Program-made: the position numbers and the translations under genes
NCBI GenBank assembly: GCA_014281115.1
Contig: JACONQ010000018.1
Location: 1,612,001 to 1,676,000 of the forward strand
DNA: 64,000 bases
DNA from: Laburnicola sp. R22_1
Taxonomy: Eukaryota; Ascomycota; Dothideomycetes; Pleosporales; Didymosphaeriaceae
Direction of reading: 5' to 3'
Shown: positions 52,274-63,898 of the stretch, piece after piece
Numbering within the stretch: the first letter of the stretch is position 1
How the letters are laid out: each line of letters starts with the position of its first letter
Notes under the pieces: model-generated
The model's database searches: none
The model's input: the letters and a program-made list of their open reading frames with translations, nothing else
Told to the model about the DNA's origin: nothing

Positions 52274-54396
52274 CCCTGCCTTGGCAGTCAATGCGCGCAA
52301 TCAGTCAACGCGCGCGCGCGCGCGCGCCGCCAACTATATATGAGGCTGTAGAGACTCATACAATAGTTATTATCACTAGATTTTTTAGTGTTGAGGTCTC
52401 CTAGGCCTACAAATAATTGCTAGCTACTTAGATTATAAGTATCGAGTTGGTGTTTTGATTGTTCGGCCCCTGCGCGAGGAGCGCGTTGGTAGGGCAGGCG
52501 TAGCTCTATCAACTCTCTCAGGTGCGCGCACTGGTTTTTTCTTCTTGATAGGCCTAGAGGTAGAGACTAAGGCCTTTTGATTACCCTTTTTGGACAATTT
52601 GATACAATTTTGGAGTTGTCTTTGCGCCCTACGAGCCTGTTGATTGAGGCGTCGCTGAGCAGCCTGATTAGCTTTCTCCCTCCCGCGCGCCTCTCTAGCT
52701 TCTGCGCGCGCAACACGCTTCTCCTGTAGTAATCGAGCTTTGAGTTGTTGATTAGCTATCCGGATCTCCTTTTGCTCGTTTTTCTGGTATAGTAATTGTT
52801 GTTTGTGGGTCTCTTGTTGAGTAAGAGACTTACGTGCCCTCTGTACTCGAGCGGGCGACTAGAAAACAGCTCCGCTATGCCACTTATTAGGTTGCTTAAA
52901 GGGCAGAGTCTTGCCCTTTGTTTGGCGCCTTTTTTGGTTGATTAGCGCCTCTTGAAGGCCCTAGTTTTTATGCTCTAGGAGTTACTTTTGTATAGAGATT
53001 GTATGTATAGTTTGGCTAAGCTTACGCGACGCCTTAGTGGCAATATCCTTGATGGTAGAGCGTAATAGTCGCTCAATTCTACGCCAGTCTGACGCGCTGA
53101 GTATTGACGTAGAGCTCTCTTGTGATTTTTGCTCTGGTGGAGTCTCTTGACTGAACCTCTTGAGGATAGTTGACGAATCTGGTGGCCAGATCCCTGTATA
53201 TTCAAAAGCTCTTATGATTAATTGCGGCGTAGCAGTAGTGATTTAGGACTTTTAGAAAAGGGTGAAGAAATCTCTCTTTGCGACTGTTGATAGTTCTTGG
53301 CTCCTGTAGAGATATTTTGACAACTCTTGTGAGTAAGTAGCTGAGAGAGACTTGAACACACAGACGTCGAGAGGCTGTAATGTATGGGTTGAATGAGGAG
53401 GAAATATCGCAAGGAGAATCCTGTTCTGGTTATAGTAGTCGATAAAATCCATAGTAAGGTGAGACTTGTGGCCGTCAACTATTAGTAGTCGATATGATCG
53501 TCCAGCTTTTGGTTTTGTACACCGATCAAACACCTGTTTGAGCCATGCGATGCTGATTTGATTGTTTGACCAGCTAGAGGTTGATGAGGTGATGAAGACT
53601 CTATGAGAGTTACTGTCGATTTCTTTAACCTAGCTTGATTGTAGGGTCTTAGCGTTGGACTTGTAGACTAGGGCTGGATTAATAGTAGAGCTGTTAGCGC
53701 AAATATATGCGAGTGTTGAAATCCACTTGCGAGAGCTGTCTTGTAGTGCCTGCCTTACTTGTTGACTCATGTATAGAGGCCTGTTGAACACCCTTTTCGA
53801 ACGGCCGGTGATACTGAGGAGAAAGCCTTTCTCATCTATATTGTACGTATGCTGAGGTTCTACACCGTACTTTGCAATCTTCTTATGCAGAAGCTCAAAG
53901 TAGAGCCTGTATTTTGCCTCTGAATCAGCGTTGTGGCGATTCCTATTAAGCCTAGTTGACCACCTTATTATTAAGTCCTCTTGGTGGCGCTTGATAAATC
54001 GATCAGCCCACGCTATTGAGACATCCTTCTTAATAATACAGGACGCAAAATTCCGTATCATTTGACGTGTAGGAGGTAGGCCACGATCAGTAAGGCGTTC
54101 AATATATTGTAGGAGCTCCCTCTCTTGGTGTTGGTTGAGATTTCGTCGATTCTTGTCGGTAACTTCGCGCGCGCGCGATACGCGTTGGTGCCTTCGCGTT
54201 AACGTAGACCGTACAACACCAAATCTTTTCGCCATTTCTGTATACGTAAAATTTTCTCCTGGTCCTAGCGATTCAATTGCTGTAATCGCAGCCTCGATGG
54301 GATCCATATTGGTGGAGTTATGGTGTGGCAAAGTTGGTGTGTTGCATCTCTCCAGCGCGCGTTGACTGATTGCGCGCATTGACTGCCAAGGCAGGG
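52274..54396 (-). mobile_element. Fot1-like Tc1/mariner transposon (left of an abutting pair)
   Basis: 2123 bp with inverted repeats of ~42 bp (start CCCTGCCTTGGCAGTCAATG). TA lies at 52272-52273 and 54397-54398. The left repeat runs into a (CG)n tract (~52309-52327). The right TA is also the left TA of the next element. The family is the same as the nested element at 10391, but the ends are more diverged. Confidence 0.9.
52433..54307 (-). pseudogene. Fot1-like DDE_1 transposase, RIP-inactivated
   Basis: A 1875-bp frame from the ATG at 54305-54307 to a TAA at 52433, the same length as the relatives at 10543 and 54488. HTH: F-T-Y-T-E-M-A-K-R-F-G-V-V-R-S-T-L. DDE core: N-I-D-E-K-G-F, I-V-D-G-H-K-S-H and H-T-L-Q-P-L-D-V, with 35 residues between the last two Asp (DD35D), so the catalytic triad is retained. 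The tail is basic and Gln-rich, ending R-T-I-K-T-P-T-R-Y-L. In-frame stops (for example just below 53633) stand where Trp or Gln is expected. The first 226 residues (53630-54307) are still open. Confidence 0.87.
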
Positions 54397-54398
54397 TA

Positions 54399-56523
54399 CC
54401 GTGCCTTGGCAGTCGGTGCGCCGCGTCACCAAAACGCGCCACCCCCCATGCAACACCCCAACTTCAACGCGCGGCATCTCCACCAATATGGACCCAATCG
54501 AGGCCGCGATAGCAGCAATCGAATCGCGGAGACCAGGAGAAACTTTTTCGTATAGAGAAATTGCGAAAAAGTTTGGTGTTGTACGATCTACTTTGACGCG
54601 CCGGCACCGACATGCTACATACGCGCAGCAAGATCCTCGCAGAAACCAACAAAATCTCAGCCAACAACAAGAAAAGGAGCTCCTACGGTATATAAGACGC
54701 CTTACTAAGCGTGGTCTTCCTCCTACACGTCAAATGATACAAAACTTCGCGATATCTATTGCCAAAAAGGACGTCAGCATGTCATGGGTTGATCGCTTTG
54801 TCAGGCGCAACGGCGAAGACTTAATATTAAGATGGACAACTAGAATCGATAGCAATCGCCACAACGCTAATTCAGGGGCAAAATATAGGCTCTACTTTAA
54901 GCTTCTACACAAGAAAATTACGAAGTATGGCGTAGAGCCTTAGCATACGTACAATATGGACGAAAAAGGCTTCCTACTTAGTATCACGGGCAGGTTAAAG
55001 AGGATCTTCGATAGGCCTCTATATAAGAGTCACCAAGTGAGGCAATCTATCCAAGACGGCAGCTGTGAGTAGATCTCGCTCATCGCATGTATATGCGCTG
55101 ATGGATCTACTATTAATCCATTACTAATCTATTGATCTAACGCTAAGACTCTACAATTAAGCTGGGTTAAGGAAATTAATGTTAACTCTCACAGAGTCTT
55201 TATTACCTCATTAACCCCTAGATAGTTAAACAATATTATAGGCCTTTAATAGCTTAAACAGGTGTTTAATCGCTGTACAAAGGAGAAGGCTTAACGGCAA
55301 TAGCGACTCCTAGTCCTCGATAGGCATGGATCTCACGTTACTATGGATTTTATCAACTACTGTAATTAGAACAAGATCCTCCTTACAATATTTCCCCCTC
55401 ATACTACCCATACGCTGCAGCCTCTAGACGTCTGCGTGTTCAAGTCTCTCTCTGCCGCCTACTCTAACAAGCTCTCCGCATATCTATATAGGAGTTAGGG
55501 GCTATTAACAATCGCCAAAAGAGACTTCTTTACGCTATTCTAGAGGGCCTAGACAACATTAGTTACGCCGTAATTAATCACTAAAGCTTTTAAGTGTACA
55601 GGTATCTGGCCGCCAGATCCTACACCTATCCTCAGTCGATTTAACAGAGATGAGTCTCTAGAGCAGAGATCGCGCGAGAGCTATACGTCAGTACTCAGCG
55701 CGTCAGATTGGCGCAAAATTAATCGGCTTTTAAAGGTTGTTGTTAATACAGGGAGCACTAATAAGGCTAAGAAGCTAAGTCGCACTATACACTTAATCTC
55801 TGTACAAAAGCAGCTCCTAGAGCATGAAAATCAAGGCCTACGAGAGACTCTCAAAAACCAGAAACGGCGTCAAATAAAGGGCTGGACTCTGCCTCTTAAG
55901 CAACCAGATAAGTAGCATGGAGGAGCTGTTTTCTGGTCACCTGCCCGCGTACAGAGGGCGCGCGACTCTCTCAGCCAACAAGAGGCTAAAAAACAACAAT
56001 TAGAACTCCAAAAAAGTCAGCAAAGAGAGATCCAGATAGCTAATAGGCAGCTTAAAGCTCGTCTACTACAGGAGAAGCGTGTTACGCGGGCAGCAGCTCA
56101 AGATGCGCGCGCCAAGGAGAAGGCTGATCAGGCTACTGAGCGACGCCTCCGTCAACAGGCTCGTACGGCGCAACAACAACTTCAGAGACGTCTCAAATTA
56201 GCCAGAAAGGGCAATACAAAGGCTTCTAAGTCTACTACTAGGCTTATTAAGAAGAAGAAGCCTGCGCCAGCACCTGTGCGCATTGATGAAGCTGCATCTG
56301 CTCCACCAACGCCCTCATCGCGCAGAGGCCGAATCATCAGAACACTAAGTAGATATCTATAATCTGAGTAGCTAGCAATCATCTACAGACGTAGGAGACC
56401 TCAACCCCAAAAAATCTCGCGATAAAAGCTTTTGTATAGAGCTCTACAGCCTCATGTTGGGCGGCGCGCTCATGCTAGGGTGGCGCGTTTTGGTGACGCG
56501 GCGCACCGACTGCCAAGGCACGG
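54399..56523 (+). mobile_element. Fot1-like Tc1/mariner transposon (right of an abutting pair)
   Basis: 2125 bp with ~43-bp inverted repeats (start CCGTGCCTTGGCAGTCGGTG; 54399-54441 and 56481-56523). TA lies at 54397-54398 and 56524-56525. It is head to head with the preceding element, and only the single TA dinucleotide separates them. Confidence 0.9.
54488..56362 (+). pseudogene. Fot1-like DDE_1 transposase, RIP-inactivated
   Basis: A 1875-bp frame from the ATG at 54488 to TAA at 56360-56362. Residues 1-152 are open (HTH F-S-Y-R-E-I-A-K-K-F-G-V-V-R-S-T-L), then a TAG replaces the Gln before H-T-Y-N-M-D-E-K-G-F. More TAG stops follow through the DDE core, and the basic tail is open again to G-R-I-I-R-T-L-S-R-Y-L. 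The second catalytic motif has changed from D-G-H to D-R-H-G-S-H. Its length is identical to the two relatives in this window, so decay is by point substitution only. Confidence 0.87.
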
Positions 56524-56820
56524 TACCCGAAACCTCTCAGCTCCGAAGCGCAACACCTCGACCTCGCATCCTCCACGCATCGACACTTCACGCCCGAACC
56601 CGACATGTTCTCTACCACAAGCCCCGAAACGGACCCCTATTTAAGGACGACAATGCTTGACGAGATGCCAGAACTATCCATTCCATCACCACAGCTCCTC
56701 CAGTATTTCTCAGTTCTCAAGTTTCAAGTACCACCATAACACCATTTCATTCATTTATATCCGTCCTACCCAACTCCATCCCCTGAAAACCACCAGCCTC
56801 AAACAACCCACCACCCCCCC

Positions 56821-58106
56821 ATGCGCATCCTCATCGCCGGCTCCGGCATCGCCAGCCCCGGCATCGCCAGCCCAACCCTCGCCTTCTGGCTCTCCAAACC
56901 CCCCCACAAACACCACATCACCATCCTCGAAAAAGCACCCACCCTCCTCCCCCACGGCCAAAACGTCGACCTCCAAGGCGCCGCAATAACCACCCTCCGA
57001 AAAATGCGTCTCCTCCCCCAACTCCTCGCCTCCCACACCACCGAAAAAGGCACGCAATTCATCTCCCCCACCGGCCGCGCATTCGCCCCCTTCCCCCTCA
57101 AAAAAGGCACGTCCACAAGCCTAGCCTCCGAATACGAAATGCTTCGAGGCGACCTAGCCAGGATTCTGCACGGCGCCGTGAAAAACGAAAAGAACGTGAC
57201 GTTCCGATTCGGCACGACGATCCAAGCCGTTCTTTCGAACGACGACGACGACAACGGCGTAGAGGTGCAACTCAGCACCGGGGAACGACAACACTACGAC
57301 CTCTTAGTCATAGCAGAGGGCCAGTGGTCTCCGACGCGGGCGCTGTGTTTCCCCCCCCGACGACATCGCCGGAGCAAATACAGGCATGTACGCGGTGTAC
57401 TGCCCCGTCCCTCGCTGCGAAAAATCCGACAACAGATGGTGGAACATCTACATCGGCCTCGGATCGCGGGTGATTACCACGCGACCTGACCCGACCACGC
57501 CACCGCAAGCTGCCGCGTGGCGCGACGCAAGTAGAAGCGGTAGAGCAGCGCAGGAGCGCCTGCTCCGTCGGGACTTCGTGGATGCGGGGTGGGAAGCGCG
57601 CCGCTTGCTAGACGGCGTGGAAACAGCGCCGGATTTCTACTTCCATGCTATCCAGCAGGTTAGAATGCGGACGTGGTCGCAAGCCCCGCGTCGTTTGTGT
57701 AGGCGACGCCGCGTATTGTCCTTCTCCCCTTACGGGGATGGGTACGTCCCTCGCTGTGATCGGCGCGTACGTGCTTGCGGGCGAACTTGGCGCGCTGGAG
57801 GTTTCGGGGACGGATCCTGGAGAAGCGCTCGTGGCGTATGAGCGTAGGTTTCGGCCGTTTGTGGAGAAGGCGCAGGTGATACCGTGGTTTGTGCCGGGGG
57901 TGTTGCATCCTGGGAGCGCGTGGAAGAGGTGGATTCTGTGTGTGTTTTTGCGCGTGGTTTCGTGCGTTGTAGGGATGGCGTGGGTGGGGAGGTGGCTGGG
58001 GGATGCGGAGGGGAATGATGGTGGGTTTGTGTTGCCTGAGTATGGGGTCTCTTTTGGGGTAAGCACAGAATGTATTTCGGCAGTAAGTAGGCAATGGTGT
58101 AGTTAA
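56821..58106 (+). pseudogene. FAD-dependent monooxygenase with two frameshifts and a Rossmann-loop duplication
   Basis: Three successive frames make one group A flavoprotein monooxygenase. The N-terminus M-R-I-L-I-A-G-S-G-I-A-S-P is followed by a second G-I-A-S-P, from a tandem 15-bp duplication inside the dinucleotide-binding loop; the family has G-x-G-I-A-G-P-T-L-A once. The frame breaks at a run of eight C (57351-57358) and resumes in the next frame with D-D-I-A-G-A-N-T-G-M-Y-A-V. A second one-base gain near 57678-57682 moves to the third frame, which holds the FAD motif V-V-C-V-G-D-A-A-Y-C-P-S-P-L-T-G-M-G. The last ~90 residues carry a hydrophobic tail. Sequencing error in the C run is possible, but three lesions together favour decay. 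Confidence 0.75.
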
Positions 58107-58370
58107 TTGGATTCACCCGCAATACCTTTGTATCATTAGAACAACTCTCATATCGTTTAATACTCGTCTTGGGATACTACTGTACACTTGCCCTACTGTA
58201 GTTGAAATCCGCCCCAATCACGAGCCAGCCTTGAACGAACATGATGAGTACTTGCTCAGATCAGAATTAGAGATGTATACATATTCACACGGAGCCAGTT
58301 GAGTCGCATGATATTTTCCACAATAATGCGCCCATATATTGGAGTTTACGCAGCCATACACACAACCTCC

Positions 58371-59206
58371 TCACTTCTCCTCCTTAACCCCATCAACCCA
58401 GACCTCAACCCTCTCATCATAAAAGCACACACACCCCGCAACTCCCCCACTCTCCCCCGTCGGATACCGATAACACCACGCCAAATCCTTTACCACCTCG
58501 CCCCCAACCATCCCAGAAAAGTACTCCGCCCGCCCCTTATACGGACAATACGTCACCGTCGCACTCTCCCTCAGCACCTCCCACTCCACACACGTAGCCG
58601 GGAGATAAAACCGCGTCCTTAGGCCCGTCTCAAAGAGCAGAACCGGGCTCGACGTCTCGGCAAGCGTGACGCCGTTGAGGGCGACTTTGACACTGCGCGA
58701 CGAAGGGAGGACGTCGATGCGTTTGTAGGGGTCTTTGGGGTGCACGTAGATGGGGACGTCTTCTTCGTACCATTGGTCCATGGAGGGGAAGTCGATGCGG
58801 AGGACGTCTTGGAGGTGCTTGGTTGTGAGGATGAGCACGCGCGAGGTGGCTTTTTGGCCGACGCGGAGCGTCCCGAAGTGGATTGTGTCGTTGGTGCCGG
58901 TGATGGAGCCGTTTTTCGTTAGGTTGGCGTCTGGGGTGATGCTGTTGATTGGGACGTAGAATCTGGGGGTGGGTGGGTTAGCGTAGGATGGGGATAACGG
59001 ATAGAGGGAGAAAGGGGTGGGTGTGTATACTGTGGGTAGTAAGTGTGTTCCCAAACATAGTGGGCGTGGATGGTGTCAAATGCGTATTTGCCATTGAACC
59101 GGGCTCGAACGCGGCGCGATGTACGCTCGTATTTGTAGGGTCCGTCGGAGGCGAGCTTTTGGGCTAACTTTGTGAGACTGAATGGTGTTAGTTTGATGTT
59201 GGCCAT
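58371..59206 (-). CDS. DUF427-domain protein
   Basis: Exons 59031-59206 and 58371-58962 with a 68-nt GTATAC..CAG intron encode 255 residues. The splice joins Y-V-W-E-H-T-Y-Y-P-Q to F-Y-V-P-I-N-S-I, which restores the first DUF427-like half. The second half is complete, with V-A-L-N-G-V-T-L-A-E-T, E-V-L-R-E-S-A-T-V-T-Y-C-P-Y-K-G and a C-terminal F-Y-D-E-R-V-E-V-W-V-D-G. DUF427 proteins are small beta-rich soluble proteins of unknown function in bacteria and fungi. The start at 59204-59206 is the likeliest ATG; one 60 bp further upstream (near 59268) would need an atypical splice. Confidence 0.82.
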
Positions 59207-59664
59207 TCAATGGATCTGACCTCGGGATGGTGTAAGTCACGGGGCACTGACTCGGAGTTATCGGCCATGTCGTGGGTGTGTTAAATGTAAGAACGAGTTG
59301 TAAAGTAGTGGGAGGATTGATGAGATGATAGATAATAGTATATGACGTGTGATGGTAGTAGAAGATGAATCGCTGCGGGGCAAGAACCCCCGCAGGCGAT
59401 AATGTAAAGGCTAAAGGTATACTAAACTACTAATCACATAATCATCCAACATCTCGTGCATGGTTATTGAACTCCACACGCATGACGTTGCTAGATATAC
59501 ATATTCATCTATTATGAATGCATTTGTAAACATCTCGCATTGTATCACACAAAATGGATACAAAGCTTTCTAATACCCACCCATGCAATGCTATGTACCC
59601 CTCAGCGCCCACCGCTCTCCAACACCGTCCTTAAACCACACGTCGCATCCGCACACACACCCCA
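59207..59664. other. Intergenic region between DUF427 gene and VPS23
   Basis: 458 bp with the DUF427 gene promoter and the VPS23 3' region. No other feature is recognised. Confidence 0.5.
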
Positions 59665-61711
59665 TCACCTAACACCATACTCATCCAACCCCATCCCCCT
59701 CGCAATCTTCTTCCCAAGCGCCTTTTTCAAAAACTGTTCTCGCGCCAAACTCCTCGTTTGCTACACAGAACATTAGCCCTTGTCCAACACACTCACAACG
59801 CATGCAAAGCACGCCCTCCAAGTAAAGAGAAATTCAACATACCTTAACAAAAACATCCGCCCCCACTCTCCCCTTGTCCAGCGCCCTCCCCAGCACAAAC
59901 AACGCTTCAGCAATCCCCCTCTCCTCCGCCGCAACAGTATACAATTGACCGCCCACAACCGTCGGCGCAACAAGTACGTCATCGACGTCCGGCGCCTTTC
60001 TGCGTCGAGCGTCGTCCATGACTCGATCAGCTTCTACCATGGCGTCGCGCAAGATGTGCTCATTGGACGCTAGCGCAGCATCGAGTTGTTGAAGCTGGTC
60101 AAGCTCGGATTGCAGCTGTCCGAAGGCGTTTTTCAGAGCGGCCTGCTGTGCTTGGAGAGGGCCGATAGCGGCATTGTTTTGGGAAACGGTCTGCCGGACC
60201 TGGGCGGTGAGGGTTGTGGATAGGGCGTGGAAGAGGGCGTCTTTTTCGGGATTCGGGGGAACAGGAGGCACATGCAATGGTTGTTGTGGTCCTTTCTGCG
60301 AGGGTATCGTAACTTCCAGGGAGTCCGAGTCCATCAGGTTCGGCGGAGGTGCGGGAGGTTGAGGGGGTTGCTGAGGTGGTGGCTGTTGGTATTGTTGATA
60401 TTGCTGTGGTGGATAGTTTTGGGGAGGGGCTTGCTGGTATGGCTGCTGAACAGGCGGAGCGCCATACTGCTGCGCCTGTTGTGTTGGATGTTGTTGATAT
60501 TGCTGAGGTCGCGAGATATTGGAGGGTTGGTGCGGAGGAAGTGGCGCTGGCTGTTGAGGTCTGCCTGCTAATCGTTGGTCTTCTGGGGTTATGGGACTCA
60601 CTGGACTTCCCAGCTGGTACGATTGCGGCTGGTAGTTCTGTGCTTGTATGTGTGGATGTAGCGGCCTGGACACGGGTGTTGCAGGGCTTATGTCGTAGCT
60701 CATCTGTCGTGGGGTCACATGCTGGGGTGCTGGTCCCTGTTGTTGCCAATTATGTTGACCGGCATGGGTATTATTCCTCTGCGGTTGCTGGTACTGGTTT
60801 GGGTATTGCTGAGGCTGTTGGGATGGATGCGGTGGCAATGGTGGTGGCTGCGAATACCGGTCTTGCTGCGCTTGCGGGCGAGGGCTCGACCTGCTTTGGT
60901 CGTAGGTTTTTGGTGGCTTAGGCGGAGGTACAGGTGCGCCAGAAGGAGGTCCTGGTGAGGACGAGGCGACGGGAGTTACCTGCATCGACCTTCTCCACTC
61001 CGCTGGTGTAGGCGGCACCGGTGGGGGGCCTTGGGCAATGGGCGCATTGTACTGCGCTTGTTGTACTTTGGAGCGCACAGGCGGTTCTTTCGCGAATACA
61101 CCTTTGAGCACCGCCAGAAAATCGAATATAGTACTCTTCTATCCCTACATCAGCGTCCGAGTGAGTGATGCCTGCTGTGCGCATGCAGTAATGACGGGCG
61201 CATGCTCCACTCACATCCCAATATTTCCCCCATTGCGCCAGATATGGATGGTAGACCCTCCCGTCTCCGCTCACATGCTGTCCTGGCCTGACCAGCATAT
61301 CCTGCGACGGCGTCACGTATACGATCGGTGGTTCTCGGGGGTAGGCGTGCGGGACCCATATTGCGACGGGAAAGCCGAATGTCTGACCACGAAACAGCAC
61401 GGGCATAGTCCCACCGAGCTGCAAGAGCAGCGCTGAAGCTCCATTCTCGTACGCTGCTATCGTCAGTATGCGTCTGCAGAGTTTGGCGCACAAGGATGCG
61501 TTGCGGGGCTGGGCGCGCGTACTGTAGACTTCGGTGCGTGGGGAGAGCGATGGGTAGTTGGAGAGCGTCTCGGCGACGTCGTGGTAGGTGCGATTTACAT
61601 CTGCATATTCCTAAGAGCCCGTTAAATGGTAGTCTGTAGTTGCATGCGTGGGCTTACACTAGGCAGAACACTGTATAGCCAGTTGAGCACCTTCTCAGGC
61701 ACACCGGCCAT
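59665..61711 (-). CDS. VPS23: ESCRT-I subunit Vps23/TSG101
   Basis: Five exons, 61658-61711, 61523-61610, 61215-61453, 59843-61138 and 59665-59760, encode 590 residues; the introns are 47-82 nt with GT/AG ends. Residues 1-145 are the UEV domain, a catalytically dead E2 fold that binds ubiquitin and P(S/T)AP-type motifs (N-R-T-Y-H-D-V, then L-L-L-Q-L-G-G-T-M-P-V-L-F-R-G and Y-H-P-Y-L-A-Q-W). A long Pro/Gln-rich linker (~155-410) leads to the coiled-coil stalk (~430-500). The C-terminal steadiness box ends R-S-L-A-R-E-Q-F-L-K-K-A-L across the last splice. It recruits ubiquitinated cargo to multivesicular endosomes together with Vps28 and Vps37. The gene appears intact. Confidence 0.93.
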
Positions 61712-62138
61712 GCTGGGGGTGAGGTTCGAGAGTATGGCGGGGAAGCTCCGCCCGGGATGAGCATTCATCAGTACCACCCCATGGCACCTTGGCAGGCAGC
61801 CCGAATTAGACTTTCTCTCGACGTCGAAATTTGATAGTCTACGACTGTCCATCGCATTTCAGGATCTGTTGTCACGATGGCAGAAGGAATATGCACGTCC
61901 ACTGCATAGGACCTTAGAAGATAAGAAGTCATCAAGCACGGTACATCTCTAACAGGTGGTCTAGATTTCCTGCAGGAATTATTGTAGTATTTACGGGCTC
62001 GATAAGTCCCATGCGCAGGCTAGATAGTATAATACAGCGAAGGCTAGTCATTGTCGTCAAGCGTACTGGCTCCAAATGTACTCCAACCCATCTCCATTCC
62101 GTATTGTACCGTTTGCGGGGTACACTTTTTGTTCAAAT
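61712..62138. promoter_or_regulatory. VPS23 upstream region
   Basis: 427 bp between the end of NFS1 and the start of VPS23, both on the minus strand. It should hold the VPS23 promoter. I see no distinct motif. Confidence 0.5.
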
Positions 62139-63898
62139 TTAGTGCTGGCTCCACTCGATCGTGTTCAAATCGACACCTTCCTGTACCAGCTCCCAGAGCG
62201 GACTGAGCTCTCGGAGGAACGTCACGCGATCCTTGACTGCCCTGAGGACGTAGTCAATCTCTTCGGTCGTGGTGAATCGGCCAATGCCAAATCGAATGCT
62301 GCTATGTGCGCTCTCGTCGCTGCTGCCGAGTGCTCGGAGGACGTAGCTGGGTTCTAAAGACGCCGATGTGCAGGCGCTGCCAGAGGAAAGGGCGATATCC
62401 TTCAGCGCCATCAGGAGCGACTCTCCCTCGACATAGGCGAATGAGACGTTGACACATCCGGGATAATGTCGTTCCCGATCGCCGTTCAAAGTCGTGTGCT
62501 CCATGGAGAGCAACCCTTCAAGCAGGCGATTTGAAAGCGCAGTAATGCGTTTAGTGTCGTACTACGCATCGTCAGCTACTGTATCTGCGAGGCTGTTGAA
62601 GAAATAGCAAAGCGAGGTGTTGAGTCTCATACTCGTACACGAATGTCAACGTGGCGCGAACGCTCTGAAAGCCATGCATGTATAAAGCAAATAATCATCG
62701 GAATGAGAACAGAAAGAAAAGGGTATACGTACATCCATTTCCTGTTTGGCAAGTCGTGCGGCCTCGCCGATACCAACGGACAGGAAAGGAGCCAAGGTAC
62801 CGCTTCTCAAGCCACGCTCTTGACCGCCACCACTGATGATGGGGTCGAGTCGCACTCTCGGTCGTCGCCGGACATAGCATGCACCGATTCCTTTGGGACC
62901 ATAAAGCTTGTGTCCGGAAATCGACATCAGATCCACGTTCATCTTGTTGACATCGATGGGAATCTTGCCCACAGCCTGGGCAGCATCAGTATGGAAATAA
63001 ATCTTTTTCGAGCGACACAGTCTGCCGATCTCTTCTACAGGCTGCACGACGCCAATCTCGTTGTTGACAGTCATTATGCTGACCAGAGCAGTCTCGGGTC
63101 GTATCGCTGCCTCGAGCTCCGCCATGTCGATAAGACCGTTGTTCTGCACGGGCAGGTAGGTGACCTGGTACCCTTCGTCTTGCAGATGGCGGCAACTATC
63201 GAGTACGCACTTGTGCTCCGTCTGGCAGGTGATGATGTGGTTCTTCTTTCCTCCCCGCTTGAAGAAGCGTGCTACACCTTTGATGCTCATGTTGTTGCTC
63301 TCGGTAGCACCACTCGTGAATATGATCTCTTTGGGATCAGCGCCAATAAGATCGGCAATGTGAGTGCGCGCCTGCTCGACCGCCTTCTCAGTCTCCCAGC
63401 CATAGGCATGGGTCCGCGAATGCGGGTTGCCGTACAGACCCGTCATGAACGGCAGCATGGCGTCGAGCACCCGCGGATCCATGGGCGTAGTGGCTTGAGC
63501 ATCGAGGTAGATGGGCCTAGTGCCCTCGTCCATGATAGTGGCCTGCTTCAGGATGCCTCGGCCAAGTCAGCACGGTCATAGTGAAGCAGAGATGGAGGGA
63601 AGGAGCTACCTGCCGCGGGACTGAGCATGGCGTCTGCGCTCATGCCCGTTGTCGGCATGGTGGCATCCGCGGGCCGCGTGCCAGTCTGCTTGAGAAAGGC
63701 CTTCTGGTCGGCCTTGATGGCCGAGTCGACGTCGACGGCGGTGGCCTTTGAGGGCTTCGTCTCGGAGACATAGGTTCGCCGCCCGCCTGCGTTGGCTGTG
63801 GCAGCGCGCGCAGACACGCGGGAGACGGCGGACGAGGGATAGCGGCGGGACGCAACGCGGAGGGCCTGCCTCGCGGCCGAGGGTGCAATGTGCGACAT
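62139..63898 (-). CDS. NFS1: Mitochondrial cysteine desulfurase Nfs1
   Basis: Exons 63610-63898, 62733-63556 and 62139-62561 encode 511 residues; the introns are 53 and 171 nt. The N-terminal ~45 residues are Arg/Ser/Ala-rich and lack acids, a mitochondrial presequence. The aminotransferase class V fold follows: [39 protein letters not shown] and the PLP-lysine motif [12 protein letters not shown]. The last exon has the active-site cysteine loop [10 protein letters not shown] and ends E-W-S-Q-H. It takes sulfur from cysteine for Fe-S cluster assembly on Isu1 with Isd11 and frataxin, and is normally essential. A readthrough reading after the second exon is intronic. Confidence 0.95.

Noticed and set aside
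52177..52404. 75-codon frame crossing the left end of a Fot1-like element
   Set aside because: It runs across the transposon boundary and the (CG)n tract, so it is a chance frame.
62646..62732. Readthrough extension of the NFS1 middle exon
   Set aside because: It diverges from the family right after M-D, where a GTACGT donor lies. The next exon resumes the conserved sequence at 62561.
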